The notes beneath the pieces were generated by a model. That model saw only the letters and a program-made list of their open reading frames with translations, was not told the DNA's origin and made no database searches. From NCBI GenBank assembly GCA_015501595.1, contig JADNRX010000508.1:1-37135 (forward strand): a stretch of DNA of 37,135 nucleotides, read 5' to 3'. A program made the translations under genes and the position numbers. This stretch comes from Hymenopellis radicata (Eukaryota > Basidiomycota > Agaricomycetes > Agaricales > Physalacriaceae). This document shows, piece after piece, positions 20,940 to 31,099 of the stretch; the first letter of the stretch is position 1, and the number at the start of each line of letters is the position of its first letter.

Positions 20940-21985
20940 CATTGCGAAGAGAAGTTCACGACTCGCCGACGTAATGATACACAAGGACCGCCGTCTGGAA
21001 CTGCAGCCAAGGAAAGGACGGTCAACGGTGGCGGCGGCCGAACGACCTAGAATGCGCGCTAAATGGTAACATGGAGGTGAGGTCCACTTACCAGGATGAT
21101 CCGCGATAGTGCGGTTGTCGGAATGACGACATTGTGCAATGAGGTCTAAACCCAATGTCAGAAATACGATTACGATGGAGTATCAAGCTGGGACGGCAAG
21201 AGTCTCTTGGGAGACGTAGGAATCAGATGACGAACGTGGCTGCGTACATCCCTCGTGGAAGAACAAGAATCTATGTAGAAAGATGTGGGAGTGGCGTAGG
21301 TGAAAGACAAAACTTGGCTGATGGCATGGTCTAGACTATTTGGGCTCTTGATCGTTGTCTCTTTCATCTCTCGACAGGACGAAGATGTTCCACCTTTGTG
21401 CTTCTCCAATCTCATCAAAACAAAGCAGTAATCTGCTGATTGCTGTCCACCACGCGTCATTAGGTGTTCTTCACGAACACGAGGCGCCACATCCTTACAG
21501 CACTAATGTATCCGGGATATGTAACTTCTCATTACACTGTGTTACCGCCGGAAATGGTATCAACATTCCCCGCCATTGTGAGCGCTATGCAGCTCATCTG
21601 TCATCCGATGAATTTTTGGAATCTGAGAGCTCCGCAAGCCGCAGCACTGGCACGATCGCGACAACAGCACGATCGCGATCGCGACCCTTCTTCCTTTCAT
21701 AGATTAAAGAATGATCGACCGGTGATCATGGGCAAAGCTTCGCTGGCGCGTTATTTCAGCTTGGTATGGGTCTGGTATGGGTGTTAGTTGTGGTTTTTGC
21801 CTGGCGGATGAGTTTCTGCTCGCCGACATGCGGAATGCGACCGACGGCGCGACCACTCGTCCGAGCAACTCGTAGCACTGGAAGGATCTGGTACTGACAG
21901 CTACCTCGCGCCCGCCTCATGTCTTTAAAAGCCAGTCACGAGCAGATGACTGTCTTTCATCGGTCTATCATTGGATTGTCACTGC
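20940..21985. other. No gene recognised
   Basis: Overlapping short frames occur on both strands without a motif. A CGATCGCGAC-rich patch lies at 21652-21690. The 3' end contains the likely promoter of the RING gene that starts at 21992. Confidence 0.45.
21922..21930 (+). promoter_or_regulatory. TATA-like element
   Basis: TCTTTAAAA lies about 65-70 bp upstream of the ATG at 21992, which sits in a good context (AACCATGG). This is a plausible core promoter for RING gene 2. Confidence 0.35.
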
Positions 21986-21991
21986 CCAACC

Positions 21992-22502
21992 ATGGCCCGA
22001 CGCTCCTCACGAAAGTCTAGCTCTTTGCGATTTCTCTCGGTCTGTCATGCCATTTTACTCCCGTACCACAAGCCTCACAAGTTCTTATCAGCTCTCAGCC
22101 GTCGCAGGAATGGCTGATTCTGAAGTGGCCGCTCTTCCATTTTCACCCTTTCGTGTGCTTATGACTGGCTTAGGCGGAATTCAACCGACTCGAGGGACAA
22201 GCGCGCCGCACTTCCGCGCGCTTGAAACGTATGAGGACAAGCCTCAAATGTGTCCGCTGCGTCAAGCCACTGGAATGTCCGCGACTGTGCGTCGTCTTCT
22301 TTCATTGTTTTCCTGTCTTTGCGCTCTGGCTCATTGTCCTTTCAGTCTAGAGTGCGGACATTCAGTCTGCGCGTCCTGCCTCCAATCCATCGTCGACGAG
22401 AACTGGTACCACATCCTCTCGATCAAGTGTCCACACTGTCATCACCAGATGCTTGACTACTCTTACAAAAATGAAGCTGCAAGTAGTTTATTGTCAATCT
22501 AG
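21992..22502 (+). CDS. RING-finger protein 2 (C3HC4 type)
   Basis: A start at 21992 gives MARRSSRKSSSLRFLS, then a proposed first intron (22038-22173, ending GGCTTAG). The following exon reads MRTSLKCVRCVKPLECPRL, and a 59-nt intron (22287-22345, GTGCGT...TTTCAG) leads in phase to LECGHSVCASCLQSIVDENW and IKCPHCHHQM, stopping at 22502. This gives C-x2-C, C-x-H-x3-C-x2-C and C-x2-C, a classic RING motif, so a ubiquitin-ligase role is likely by family. The first intron is less certain than the second. The coiled-coil exon at 23.6-24.2 kb could be a separated C-terminal part. Confidence 0.6.
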
Positions 22503-22509
22503 ACAGTGG

Positions 22510-23555
22510 ATTCACATGTTGTTCAATTCTTATTGCCTTCTTCTGCATACCTCTGGGTTTAACGATCGCCATTAAGCGTGTCAGAGTGACCTGATACGAT
22601 GACTGCATGTGTTCGCTGCTACTGGACACACCACAAGTTCCGTTAGTAGGAATAACATTGAGGACGCGTAGCGCACACGCATTGTCTGTTGGTCTTTAGT
22701 GAAGGCTGAGAAGGAGAGTGGCCGACCTCGAAGCGACGGCCTACGCTAGAAGTGGATCTCCTGGCACTGGGAAGACTCAGGAAATACGTGACGCGAGAAG
22801 GATTTCACAAACGGGCGGAAACAAACTGGGTGGCGACTGGGAGGCGGAGACTCAAGCTGAGGATCGTGAAACGACGCGTTCTTCACCGTTCCCGTATTCC
22901 CGCGTCGCTTGCGCGCTGATCCGAAGCAACAGATAACGTTCGCAATACTTAGAGCATGTTCAAGGGAGTTAATGAGGTGTTACAAATCAAAAGACCGCCC
23001 TTTGAAGACCGCATGAGACTTACCCAGCAACAACGCCACCAAGGGAGGGTGCGAAAGAAAAGTACAACGCACGTTTCTGGCTCATTCAACCTTCGACAAT
23101 TCAGGCCCTCCAAGGCCCTCTCGACGTGGGCAAGACGAACCTCCTACCGCGATGATATTCTGGAGACGATTAACCGCAAGCCAAACATAGATGTAATGCC
23201 AGTTTGGCATAAGCATGCACTACTTATATTCACATTTTACAGGTTCTTTGTACGACATGGACTACGCAACTATGCATTGGCCATGGAATACCAGCACCGT
23301 GAGAACATGGGGAGGTGGAGGATGGTTTCTCAACATCCCTTGGTTTGGACGTGAGTTCGGGAGGATCGCATGTGGCCAACTGGCCTCTCAGGCAGGTCGT
23401 GATGGCGCTAGCCGACACCATATGGGGTATTGCACAAAGGCTCTTGGTTAGGCGCTGTGGCCATCGCACGGTACACTAATTTCATCCTGATCAGCGAGTT
23501 CCAGCAGCTATCTTTCATACCACTCAACGCGTCCTCGATAGTGTGTCGCCACTTT
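22510..23555. other. Intergenic, with one RING remnant
   Basis: Open frames here are not supported by any motif. The longest plus-strand one (from 22956) overlaps the antisense RING remnant at 23035-23145 and is unlikely to be real. Confidence 0.4.
23035..23145 (-). pseudogene. RING-gene remnant
   Basis: On the minus strand this encodes HVERALEGLNCRRLNEPETCV, parallel to RVEKALECPCCQDTLLSPET of RING protein 1, and it shares GTGCGAAAG and CGCACGTTTCTGG (plus-strand text) with 19450-19490. The first zinc-binding cysteine is replaced by Gly in this reading. Only the exon around the first half of the RING remains. Confidence 0.55.
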
Positions 23556-23599
23556 AGTGGCGCTCTCCACGTCTCAATCGTGTCATAGCTTGCTTTCTC

Positions 23600-24156
23600 C
23601 AATAAACGCCACTCCGTCCGTTGGATATTCTGCCCATCATCCCGTTCCCACATTCCAAAGTCTATACGACAGATTAACTCTCTCGCTCCAAGAGCTAGAA
23701 GCTATTGATCTCTCCCCTCATCCAGACGCGGTAATGCGCAACCAAATAGCGCATTGCAACGGCGAAGCGCTGCATCTATCTTTGATTGAGCAGATTCGCG
23801 TCCTCGAACGACGGCTCGAAACGGCATGTCTTCACCTGACGGCTGAACGAGACGCCCACAAAGAGACTAGTGACGCCCTGGCTGCCGCCACAGCCGCCAA
23901 TAGCGCTCAGTATGCTGAGGCCGTAGAGACTGTCAGAGTTATGCGAGTGAACTCGCCGTATCTAGAACGGGCGCTTGCTGATGCACGAGCCTACTCGTCA
24001 AAGTTAGAAGAGCGACTCAAAAAGGCGGCATACGTCCCGCATCCATTTTCATCCCGACAAATGGCACTCACGACTGCAGACATTCCCCCACCAAAATCGA
24101 AAAGAGATACTTCAGCATGTGACGAAAGTCGCTCAAATTGTCAATGGAGTGTATGA
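23600..24156 (+). CDS. Coiled-coil protein exon
   Basis: An uninterrupted frame reads LYDRLTLSLQELEAIDLSPH, then IEQIRVLERRLETACLHLTA, then a long Ala/Glu/Arg-rich stretch to YSSKLEERLKKAAYVPHP. Leucine and alanine spacing indicates about 130 residues of coiled coil, with a low-complexity tail. The frame is open upstream to 23557 without a convincing start, and an acceptor-like TTCCAAAG lies near 23655. RING-plus-coiled-coil proteins are common in agaricomycetes, so it may be the C-terminal exon of RING gene 2, about 1 kb upstream. That link is inference. Confidence 0.5.
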
Positions 24157-24482
24157 TACAGATAAAGCGGTAGAGGCGGGTAATATGTATGAGACGACCT
24201 AGATAGGTCATTGTACGCTTGTGGTGAACGACGTGATGGGCCACAACTGGGGCAGATCGATCTAGAGATAATCTAGTCAACTAAAACCGAATTGATTCAG
24301 GAAAGATGCACTCAACGGACAGACCAGACGTTGGAAAGAGTTCGGTGCAGTGAACAACGATAATCCTGGTAGCCAAATGTTTTTAGCATTGTATCTCGTG
24401 GGCAACAAACGGCGCCTACTCAATCCAAGCCCGTCGTTTCCTTGGCGGCCATTCACGGTAGAGAACCTGCAAGCCTGATGGG

Positions 24483-24640
24483 AAATGCTGTACCGAAAAT
24501 CGAAGGCGCTCACCGTTATCGCGCCTATGCAGACTTTGTGCACGATGGTAAGAAGCAAGGGCAGAAGCGTGAGAAAGTATTTCCTTGCCCGTCATACAGC
24601 GGCCCAAAATGGGTCGTCCGAGTGGCTCGGACTGAGTGAC
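24483..24640 (-). repeat. Inverted copy of the 36.84-37.0 kb repeat
   Basis: GGCCCAAAATGGGTCGTCCG (24601) is the reverse complement of the sequence at about 36845-36863. Similarity continues through AAATACTTTC, TGCATAGGCGCGATAACG and TCGATTTTCG to about 36975. The two copies are in opposite orientation 12 kb apart. In the 36-kb copy this block is joined directly to R1. Confidence 0.75.
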
Positions 24641-24714
24641 GGGCCGGACGGGCCGGGGACAGAGTTGACTTGATTAGGTTGATGAGATAAGCGAGCGAAT
24701 ACTGTTTCTTGACG

Positions 24715-25075
24715 CCGACGTCGATGTACACGCAGCGTCAGCTTTCTTGTTCCCCTCTGGGGTTGCTCTTCTGCGAGGCGAAATTTCACGGCTAAACCGG
24801 ATGCTCATCTAGGCCCAGTATTCATAGGGTTTACCTCCCTTACGACTGTCTGGAGTCGATGTCGCGGGTACACTCTGTGTCCTGCGGGAGCGCAATCGAT
24901 GTATGCTCATCTAGGCCCAGTAGTCATAGGGTTTACCTCCCTTACGACTGTTTGGAGTCGATGTCGCGGGTACACTCTGTGTCCTGCGGGAGCGCAATCG
25001 GAGTCGATGTACACACAGCCTCCTTCATTGTCCCTGATGGTCTGGGGTTGCTCTTCTGCGAAGCAAAGCGCCATT
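24715..25075. repeat. Nested tandem duplication, 102-bp unit
   Basis: A 98-bp segment at 24801-24898 is repeated at 24903-25000 with only a few differences (for example TATTCATAGG versus TAGTCATAGG), giving a 102-bp offset. The flanks are also related: GTCGATGTACACGCAGC...TTGCTCTTCTGCGAGGC (24720-24780) recurs as GTCGATGTACACACAGC...TTGCTCTTCTGCGAAGC (25003-25065). So a larger unit was duplicated with an inner tandem copy. Confidence 0.85.
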
Positions 25076-25369
25076 GAGATGATCTCTCTGCCGGCTGCTT
25101 ACGCCATGGTGAAACGTGGCTTGCCTAGTTGAGGTGGTGATTTCACGTCCAAGGGGATGAGAAAAGGTGTGCTCCGTACCTCATGTCGCCAGCAGTTGGG
25201 TTACCTTTGCGGCCAAGAGTTTTTGGTCCATTTGTATCAATGTATGTCCTGGTTTGCTTCTTTAATTCGGAATTTTCTAACGCTGTTCAAGTCTCACTGT
25301 CGCCACCTCTTTCATCATTGGCTTAAAAGTCGCCGATATTCCAGCCGGCCCTCCCTCTGCTCATAACTC

Positions 25370-26285
25370 CCAAGTTGTTCATTTCCCTCAACAACGACCC
25401 TCGCGCGTTCGTTATCACCGGACCTTCTCGCGCGCTCTATGGTTTCGTTACCAACCTCCGCAAGGTCGTGCTCCCAGCGGCACAGACCAGAGTTTCTCTC
25501 AGAGGAAGCCTGTTCGTTTTTATGTTTTTGCTGTCGAGGACGGTATGTAAATTCATTTCATTTTCCCTTGTCTATCTCAGCGATCTTAGGTTCCGATTTG
25601 CGATCTCTCGACGCTTTGGTCACAGGCTCTCTGTCTGACCAAATTTTCACTGCACACCAAGGCTATCAACTTCCCATAGTCCGCAACTCATGTCGGCGGA
25701 CTCGGCGGTATTGGTCCCTTTAATGCTCGCGACCTTGAAGGCAGGGGCTCGTGGTCGGTGACCGCGCGAAGGGTGGCTTTACAGCTCGACCCAAGTCAAG
25801 TACGAAGCTTGGCGGGGCAAGGACTTTGCGCCTGTGTACGTCAAGAGCAGGTAAGCTCATTGCAATTGAACGCTTGGGAGAGGCATTTACGACTTATTCA
25901 GTGATGGTGCCATTCGTCTCGACACGCCTTTCTCTCGCCTTCTTGGCAAGGCTGGTACAACGCCACTGCTCTGCTCTTCGAGCCAAAGTCGCCGAGATCC
26001 AGTCCAAGATTCGTGCTGGTGTCGGTCTCACACTCAACGCGCTGTGCATCCGCGCCAGTTCAGCTTCCAACTTCCGCTCTGGCAAGGGATACGCCGCGAG
26101 GGTCTCCCCATCGAAGGTTTCTGTGTTGCCGCAGGTATCCCATCGACCGAGAAAGCTGTCGAGATCAGAAACCTTACGGGTGATTGGCTTAGTCGCGTCG
26201 TGGAGCGCTTCTCCGTCAACGGCATCATACGCCACTCTCGACGAGCCGGCCACTTTCGTGAAGGCATTCCTGCCGCTGGAGTGTC
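25370..26285 (+). pseudogene. Fatty acid synthase beta subunit fragment
   Basis: Pieces in order match the acyltransferase-to-enoyl-reductase part of fungal FAS beta. They are SLNNDPRAFVITGPSRALYG, VTNLRKV and SGTDQSFSQRKPVRFYV, then after an intron (donor about 25550) DLRSLDALVTGSLSDQIFT. Next come GGLGGIGPFNARDLEGRG, LYSSTQVKYEAWRGKDFAPV, an intron (about 25852-25901) and DGAIRLDTPFSRLLGK. Last are ALRAKVAEIQSKIRAGVGLT and RQFSFQLPLWQGIRREGLPI with EGFCVAAGIPSTEKAVEI. Frame changes, an in-frame TAG and missing segments, including the MVPGMTP region, show it is broken. The family protein is about 2000 residues, so this is a small internal piece. FAS beta builds long-chain fatty acids in the cytosol. 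Confidence 0.85.
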
Positions 26286-26289
26286 GACA

Positions 26290-26625
26290 AGGAGGTGATG
26301 GGCGCTGTCGCTTTTGCGGCGCTAGCTTGGTTCGCATTGGAGGCTGCACCGGTTTTCTTGGGGAAGATGAAGGACTGCATATTATATACGACCTTAGGCA
26401 GCTTAACAGCTTCCGCGTAGGTGGGGGAGCGGGTCTTGTTGTGGACGTCTGTCTGACTGTCGAGACGGATGGCCTTGGGTGGGGAGTCGGCGGCTCGGTG
26501 CACGGAGAGAGGCTGATAGACAGACGCCACGCCCTTCATTCCCGTACTTGATGCGTCATTCTTTAAGAAGGTGGGTGACCTTCTTGTCACAGCCTCTTGT
26601 CATGCTAACTTTGAGTTCTAACGAC
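26290..26625. other. No assigned gene
   Basis: Both strands are open for about 100 codons here. The minus strand reads ...EAVKLPKVVYNMQSFIFPKK. I could not align either strand to fatty acid synthase or another family, so no gene is called. Confidence 0.35.
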
Positions 26626-26629
26626 ATAG

Positions 26630-26895
26630 GTGGTCGTCAATACGGGCGATGCTAGCAAGGTCCCGACGGATCACCTTGCCGAGCTGCTTAAATGTTAGTT
26701 GGGAGAGACCATAGTTTACGAGTTAGGTACTGCTGTCGAGACATTGGTTTAGTCAGAAGTCTGAGTTCAAGGCCATCAAGATCACGCAGTGCCCTCATGT
26801 GCTTTCAGGCATCATGTATGAGGATGGTCAAGATTCAACTGTTGCGGTACTGTGCGGCTCTAATCCTATTTACAAAGTCTCTGAGGTAGCACAGG
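26630..26895 (+). pseudogene. Unidentified spliced coding fragment
   Basis: An exon reading VVVNTGDASKVPTDHLAELL runs to a GTTAGT donor (26695). An acceptor GGTTTAG near 26752 leads to SEFKAIKITQCPHVLSGIMY and EDGQDSTVAVLCGSNPIYKV, ending near an ACAG site at 26893. The coding texture is good but I do not recognise the protein. It may be a second host gene fragment next to the fatty acid synthase piece. Confidence 0.35.
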
Positions 26896-26957
26896 TAAAC
26901 AAGCGCGCGGTATAAGTGTGCGCATCCTGAAAGTAGAAGTGGGTCTCGTGAGAAGTC

Positions 26958-27287
26958 TAGGGTGGTGCAGTAAACCCTAGGTTTTGATACACCTTGGGTT
27001 TACTGCAGTTACTAATGGTATCGATATGGTATTGAAACCTTGGCCAAGGAATGGGTAGGTTTCAATACTGACACTTGCTCATTTCACGTGACAGTGTGCT
27101 GGTGCTCAGAGGAGCTGAGAGTGGCGGGACAAGGGTGGGATGAGGCGGCGGAGCGGTGCGCCACATCACGTGGTAGAGGCACGTGCCAGTGTCGAAACCG
27201 TTACTAACGGTTTCAAAACCAGAGCCTCCTGGGGCTCGGTATGAATACCGTTACTAACACACCCGGGAGGTTTACTGCACCACCCTA
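26958..27287. mobile_element. hAT-type MITE, copy 2 (same family, inverted)
   Basis: Ends TAGGGTGGTGCAGTAAACCC and GGTTTACTGCACCACCCTA are inverted repeats, the length is 330 bp, and a perfect 8-bp duplication GAGAAGTC flanks it (26950-26957 and 27288-27295). Its interior is related to copy 1 read in reverse complement (TTGGCCAAGG, CACGTG and GGTTTC motifs in mirrored order). No transposase is encoded, so it depends on a hAT transposase elsewhere. Confidence 0.9.
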
Positions 27288-27300
27288 GAGAAGTCTATTT

Positions 27301-27751
27301 TAGGGTTGCGCAGGATACCCCCAATATCGCGCCGTTCGATATTTAACCGGTTAATAACGGTTAATAACCGGGTTATTAACACCCCCGCCGAGAGGTAAGT
27401 TTTGGAAGGTTATTAACCTATCACATGATGCAGTCATGTGAGCAGGCGGGGCGCGTTGGGGCGGGATCGGGGAGGAGGAGGGTGATTGTGGGCAAGAGGG
27501 CAGGTAATGACCCACTAGACCACATAGATTCACCAGAGGATGAGTAGAGCTCAAAATTAGATGATTTTGAAGCCACCAGACAGGTTTCTGAGGGCCCGAG
27601 AAGAAAATTTTGCTTTAGACCGGCAAAATACGCCACATTGCATCACGTGCGCAGTTATTAACGGTTAGTAACCGTTAATAACACACCCCAAAATGAGGCT
27701 ATATTCCGCCGAGGTTACTAACCACCTCGGGCAATATACTGCGCAACTCTA
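27301..27751. mobile_element. hAT-type MITE, second family
   Basis: Ends TAGGGTTGCGCAGGATA and TATACTGCGCAACTCTA are imperfect inverted repeats, the length is 451 bp, and a perfect 8-bp duplication GTCTATTT flanks it (27293-27300 and 27752-27759). Subterminal palindromes (TTAACCGGTTAATAACGG, GGTTAATAACCGGGTTATTA) replace the ATACCG motifs of the other family, but the overall plan is the same. Its left duplication overlaps the right duplication of MITE copy 2 by three bases. Confidence 0.88.
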
Positions 27752-27764
27752 GTCTATTTCGAGG

Positions 27765-28250
27765 GAGTGCTGCAAACTGCTCACGCAAATTCAAAAAACT
27801 TTCATAATCAGGCAGATGCTGGGTTCGAACTGCCTAATCGTCAGGATAGGATCAAACACAGTTACCACTGAGCCATGTAAGCTTCCCTAGTGATCATCTG
27901 GTAGCATGTTCACCATTCCCTACTACACTAAATAAAACCAATGATTAAAGCAAGACCAAGACCAAGGCCAAGGCCAAGGCCTCCAGGTATTTTCTACAAG
28001 GTTTGGAGAGATCCTGGTCTATCATAGCTCAATTGGTGCAGCAATGGTCCAAGACTGTTGGTCCGAGGAGCTTGGACAACCCGATTAAGGGAAGGTGGCA
28101 ACTGACTTCCATGGTTTTCCTTCTTGCCTTTCTGCATCCTAGGTGACACAACACGGCGCGCTGTATATATAGTAAGTTCGAGGACTACGTTCACTCCTCA
28201 GCCTTTCATCGCCCAATGCTCGGACGTTCTCCCATCTGCCGCCATCCTTT
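27765..28250 (-). repeat. Dispersed repeat R1, copy 2 (inverted)
   Basis: This is the reverse complement of parts of 19700-20540. TGGTCCAAGACTGTTGGTCC, TGGTTTTCCTTCTTGCCTTT and GCGCGCTGTATATA are readily matched. Relative to copies 1 and 4 it has an internal deletion (the AAAGACGAGAATGACG block is absent). A (CCAAGG)n-like run lies at 27955-27983. Both tRNA-like box pairs are present and close to consensus. Confidence 0.75.
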
Positions 28251-28254
28251 ACTC

Positions 28255-29400
28255 TTCAGAAGGTCAACGAAACTAGGGCAGAACACAGCACAGCTGCCAG
28301 TCAATCCAAATACTACACAGCCACCGATGAGACTTGAGGTAAAATATGCACCCTCCCACAATTGCGGAAGTCCAAGTAATCACTGCTAGTTCCAAATAAA
28401 TGTAGGTCTATACCAAGGCTATACTGAAATGATTTGAAATTTAAAAGTTTACTAACATATCGACGCGTCAATCGTCGTGTTCATCTACCTCCCTCGCGGG
28501 TTCAGGCCTTGCTTTCAGCGCCCTTGCCCTATGTCCTGAACCCCATGCCTGAGAGAGTGCATCGGCTGTAAGAAGATAGTCAGCAAACGTGTGGGGTTGC
28601 AGGACAAGACACGCGCCTTCAAACGTCCAGAGGCGTTCGAAGGCAATCTCACACAATCCTTCGTCACGGTCCACGGGGCAACTATAACCGGGTCAAGTTC
28701 AAGACCTCGAAGAATGTAGTAATTGGAAGGCTTACCGAAGAGAGGAGCGAAGGGTAGAGGAGGAAGAGTGCAGTACCTACAGCGCCTCACCCTCGAACGT
28801 CAACTCCGACGAGCACAAAGTTCTGAATTCTTATCAGGTGGTAAAGACTGGAAGAATATCACCGAGTCAAGAACACTCACCATTCATTCAAATTGAAGTG
28901 AGCCTAGAGTAGTTATCCAGGCCGCCACTCTGAAGGTCATTACCATCTGAATGTCCGAATCCGCTCGCGTTTTCACGAAGAGAGCCCGGCGACGAGGAGC
29001 TCCTCACGAAATACGGCTCAAGTGAGCTACAGCGCGCGTCGAGAAGGCCTTGGAGTGCCCGTATCGTGAAGATAGGAGAAGAAGGAGAAGAATGCTCACC
29101 CTTGGGCATTGCTCGAATAATGCAAAAGAGCAGGATAAAGGCGGCTTGGCCCCGAACATCAATTGAAACAGGTTTTCATACGTGCCCACGTGACTGAAAC
29201 ACGATTAATGATTTCGGAGTCTGGTCGATACCCGCCGAGCTAATGCTGCCTTAATCATGCATTCATAATACACCATTATATATACAGGTTGCTATCGAAC
29301 AGTGTGCCTTATGAGGGGGTCTGGAATCGTGCTAGGGTTAGATGTGAATGTGCGTGTGCGCGACCGGCTAAAGTCTAGAGGCCTCATATACAGCAATCCT
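28255..29400. other. No confident gene except a RING remnant
   Basis: Short frames occur on both strands. A TATATATACA motif lies near 29278-29287 but no gene start could be tied to it. The only recognisable coding trace is at 29010-29075. Confidence 0.4.
29010..29075 (+). pseudogene. RING-gene remnant
   Basis: ACAGCGCGCGTCGAGAAGGC and CTTGGAGTGCCCGT are the same coding text as RING gene 1 (minus strand near 19510-19550), here reading ARVEKALECP on the plus strand and then diverging. It lies beyond an inverted R1 copy, as RING gene 1 lies beyond R1 copy 1 in mirror image. Confidence 0.55.
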
Positions 29401-29508
29401 ACAGTACAGATCCTCCCCCATCCAAAGCGCAAATAGCAATGTCTAATCCCTCGTCCTTCATCTCATGCAAAGCAACGATGGAAGCATAGCTAAGATTAGG
29501 AAATGATG

Positions 29509-31086
29509 TCACACGAGAAGCTGCCCACCGGAACCACGCCCGCCGCACAGTGCTCTTCCGAGAATGCAGCATGTTGACCAGATCCGGGCCAACAAATCTC
29601 CAGTCTGCCCAATCGATCCAAGAAACGAAATCAAAGCTCTCAAGGTCGGGGACGAGTCGATGCCGCTCTCCCCGACGACCTCCAACAGGCTCTTCATCAG
29701 TTCAGCGAGCACATGCTCAATGCGCCAGAATTGATGAGCCATGGCGTCCGAGTCGGTATAGAACCCGATGCCCAGATCCGTCAAGCATGGGACGAGTTTA
29801 AGGATATCAGCGAGGGGCTCTCCAGACAATGCTGAATCGCGAAAATAAAGTCTGGTAAGAGAACACTGCGATATGTCGAGGAAAGGGGTAATGAAAGGAA
29901 GACATGACAAGTGGCTTATGTCTCCAATGTCAAGGATAAAAGCGCCGGAAGCGACAGATAGGCCAAAAGAGTAGGGTCGTTAATAGTGAGGTGTGTAAGG
30001 GAGGTGTTCGAGATGGAAGGTTCCACCGTCTCGACTTGAAGATCGTCATCATCCATGGGTCCAACAAGATTGGCCTCCATATAAACAAGATCCACACAGC
30101 GTCTGATGACGAAGAGGGGAGGGATAGGGCAGGGAAAATACACGCTGAACTCCGAGGTGAAGGACGTCAACAGTACGTAGTTGAGGCGCAGGAGCGCGTT
30201 TTCGACCGAGACTTGCCTCAGCTTTGGGCTACCGCAAATGCACTAATGAGGGGAGCGTCGTCCTCTCGCCAAGCTTCCACGAGGGACTTCGGGTCACACC
30301 CTACAAATGACAAGTGCCTGAGCTCCGGCACCTTCCCTTGTACGCCTTCCAAATACATTCCTAGTTCACTAGGAACCTCCAACGATACATATGCCCAGCG
30401 TACCGAGTGGACATTAGCACGTCCAACAAACTATGGATGCGGCTTCGATTTCCAACACAGTCATTGAACTGTATCTCGACATGCAAGTCCAGTTTGTAGG
30501 ATCCACTGTAAAGCAGGGCGGTTTGAAGAATCGCGATCGGGTTTTTATATCTGACGAAAGTCGGACAACGGTGACCAAAACCTCCACCTCGGATACAACC
30601 GCATCCGCCGGACGTGATTCGGAAGGTCGTCCAAAGATGAGGGTATCGTGACGCAGAGCGCCAACTGCTACAGACGCGACTGGCAGCCCAAGCACCTTGT
30701 GTAGCATCGAGAACCATAAAGCCAGCATCAGGAATGAGCCTGAGAAAGATTTCCTGTAGGACCTCCTTCGGAAAAAATCTAATAGTAGAAAGTGCGCCTG
30801 AAACCTGCCGCGAACGATTCTGCAACACGGCGCGGTCGTCCTCCAACTGTTCGAGTGCATGAGTCTTTTCGCAATCTGGGGATGATAGCAGCAAAGCGAT
30901 TTCATCGTCGAGACGCGTGAGGCGCGTGGAGAACAGAGCATGGAGTTCGTGCAAAAGCTGGATTTCCACGTCGGATGGAGGGTCGTTAGAGGAAAGCAGG
31001 TGTTCTAGAGTAGAAGGGACCGTAGGAAGTGCATTTAGACTGACTTGGAGCGCCCCGGGACGCATACCCGTCGCCTGGCGTCCCAT
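29509..31086 (-). pseudogene. F-box / leucine-rich repeat protein, frameshifted
   Basis: The start MGRQATGMRPGALQ is followed by a helical segment (LLHELHALFSTRLTRLDDEI), then an F-box at about residues 100-150: IRFFPKEVLQEIFLRLIPD and ASRVCSSWRSASRYPHLWTT. Downstream are leucine-rich segments (GKVPELRHLSFVGCD, LRQVSVENALLRLNYVLL, TSLTHLTINDPTLLAYLSLP, LADILKLVPCLTDLGIGFY). F-box proteins bind Skp1 in SCF ubiquitin ligases, and this layout is common in agaricomycetes. Three frame changes are needed, each equal to one missing base: near 30370 (TTGGAGG), near 30230, and near 29935 (a T run). With those restored the protein would be about 500 residues, the usual length. Confidence 0.8.
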
Positions 31087-31099
31087 CTGATCATGAGCA

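Noticed and set aside
22956..23354. 132-codon plus-strand frame as a gene
   Set aside because: It lies antisense across a RING-gene remnant, has no motif and no supporting splice or start context.
25894..26349. 151-codon minus-strand frame
   Set aside because: It is antisense to clearly recognised fatty acid synthase coding sequence.
25751..26551. 266-codon open frame as a single gene
   Set aside because: It runs through the fatty acid synthase exons in mixed frames and through an intron. Only parts of it (for example ALRAKVAEIQSKI) are the true reading frame.
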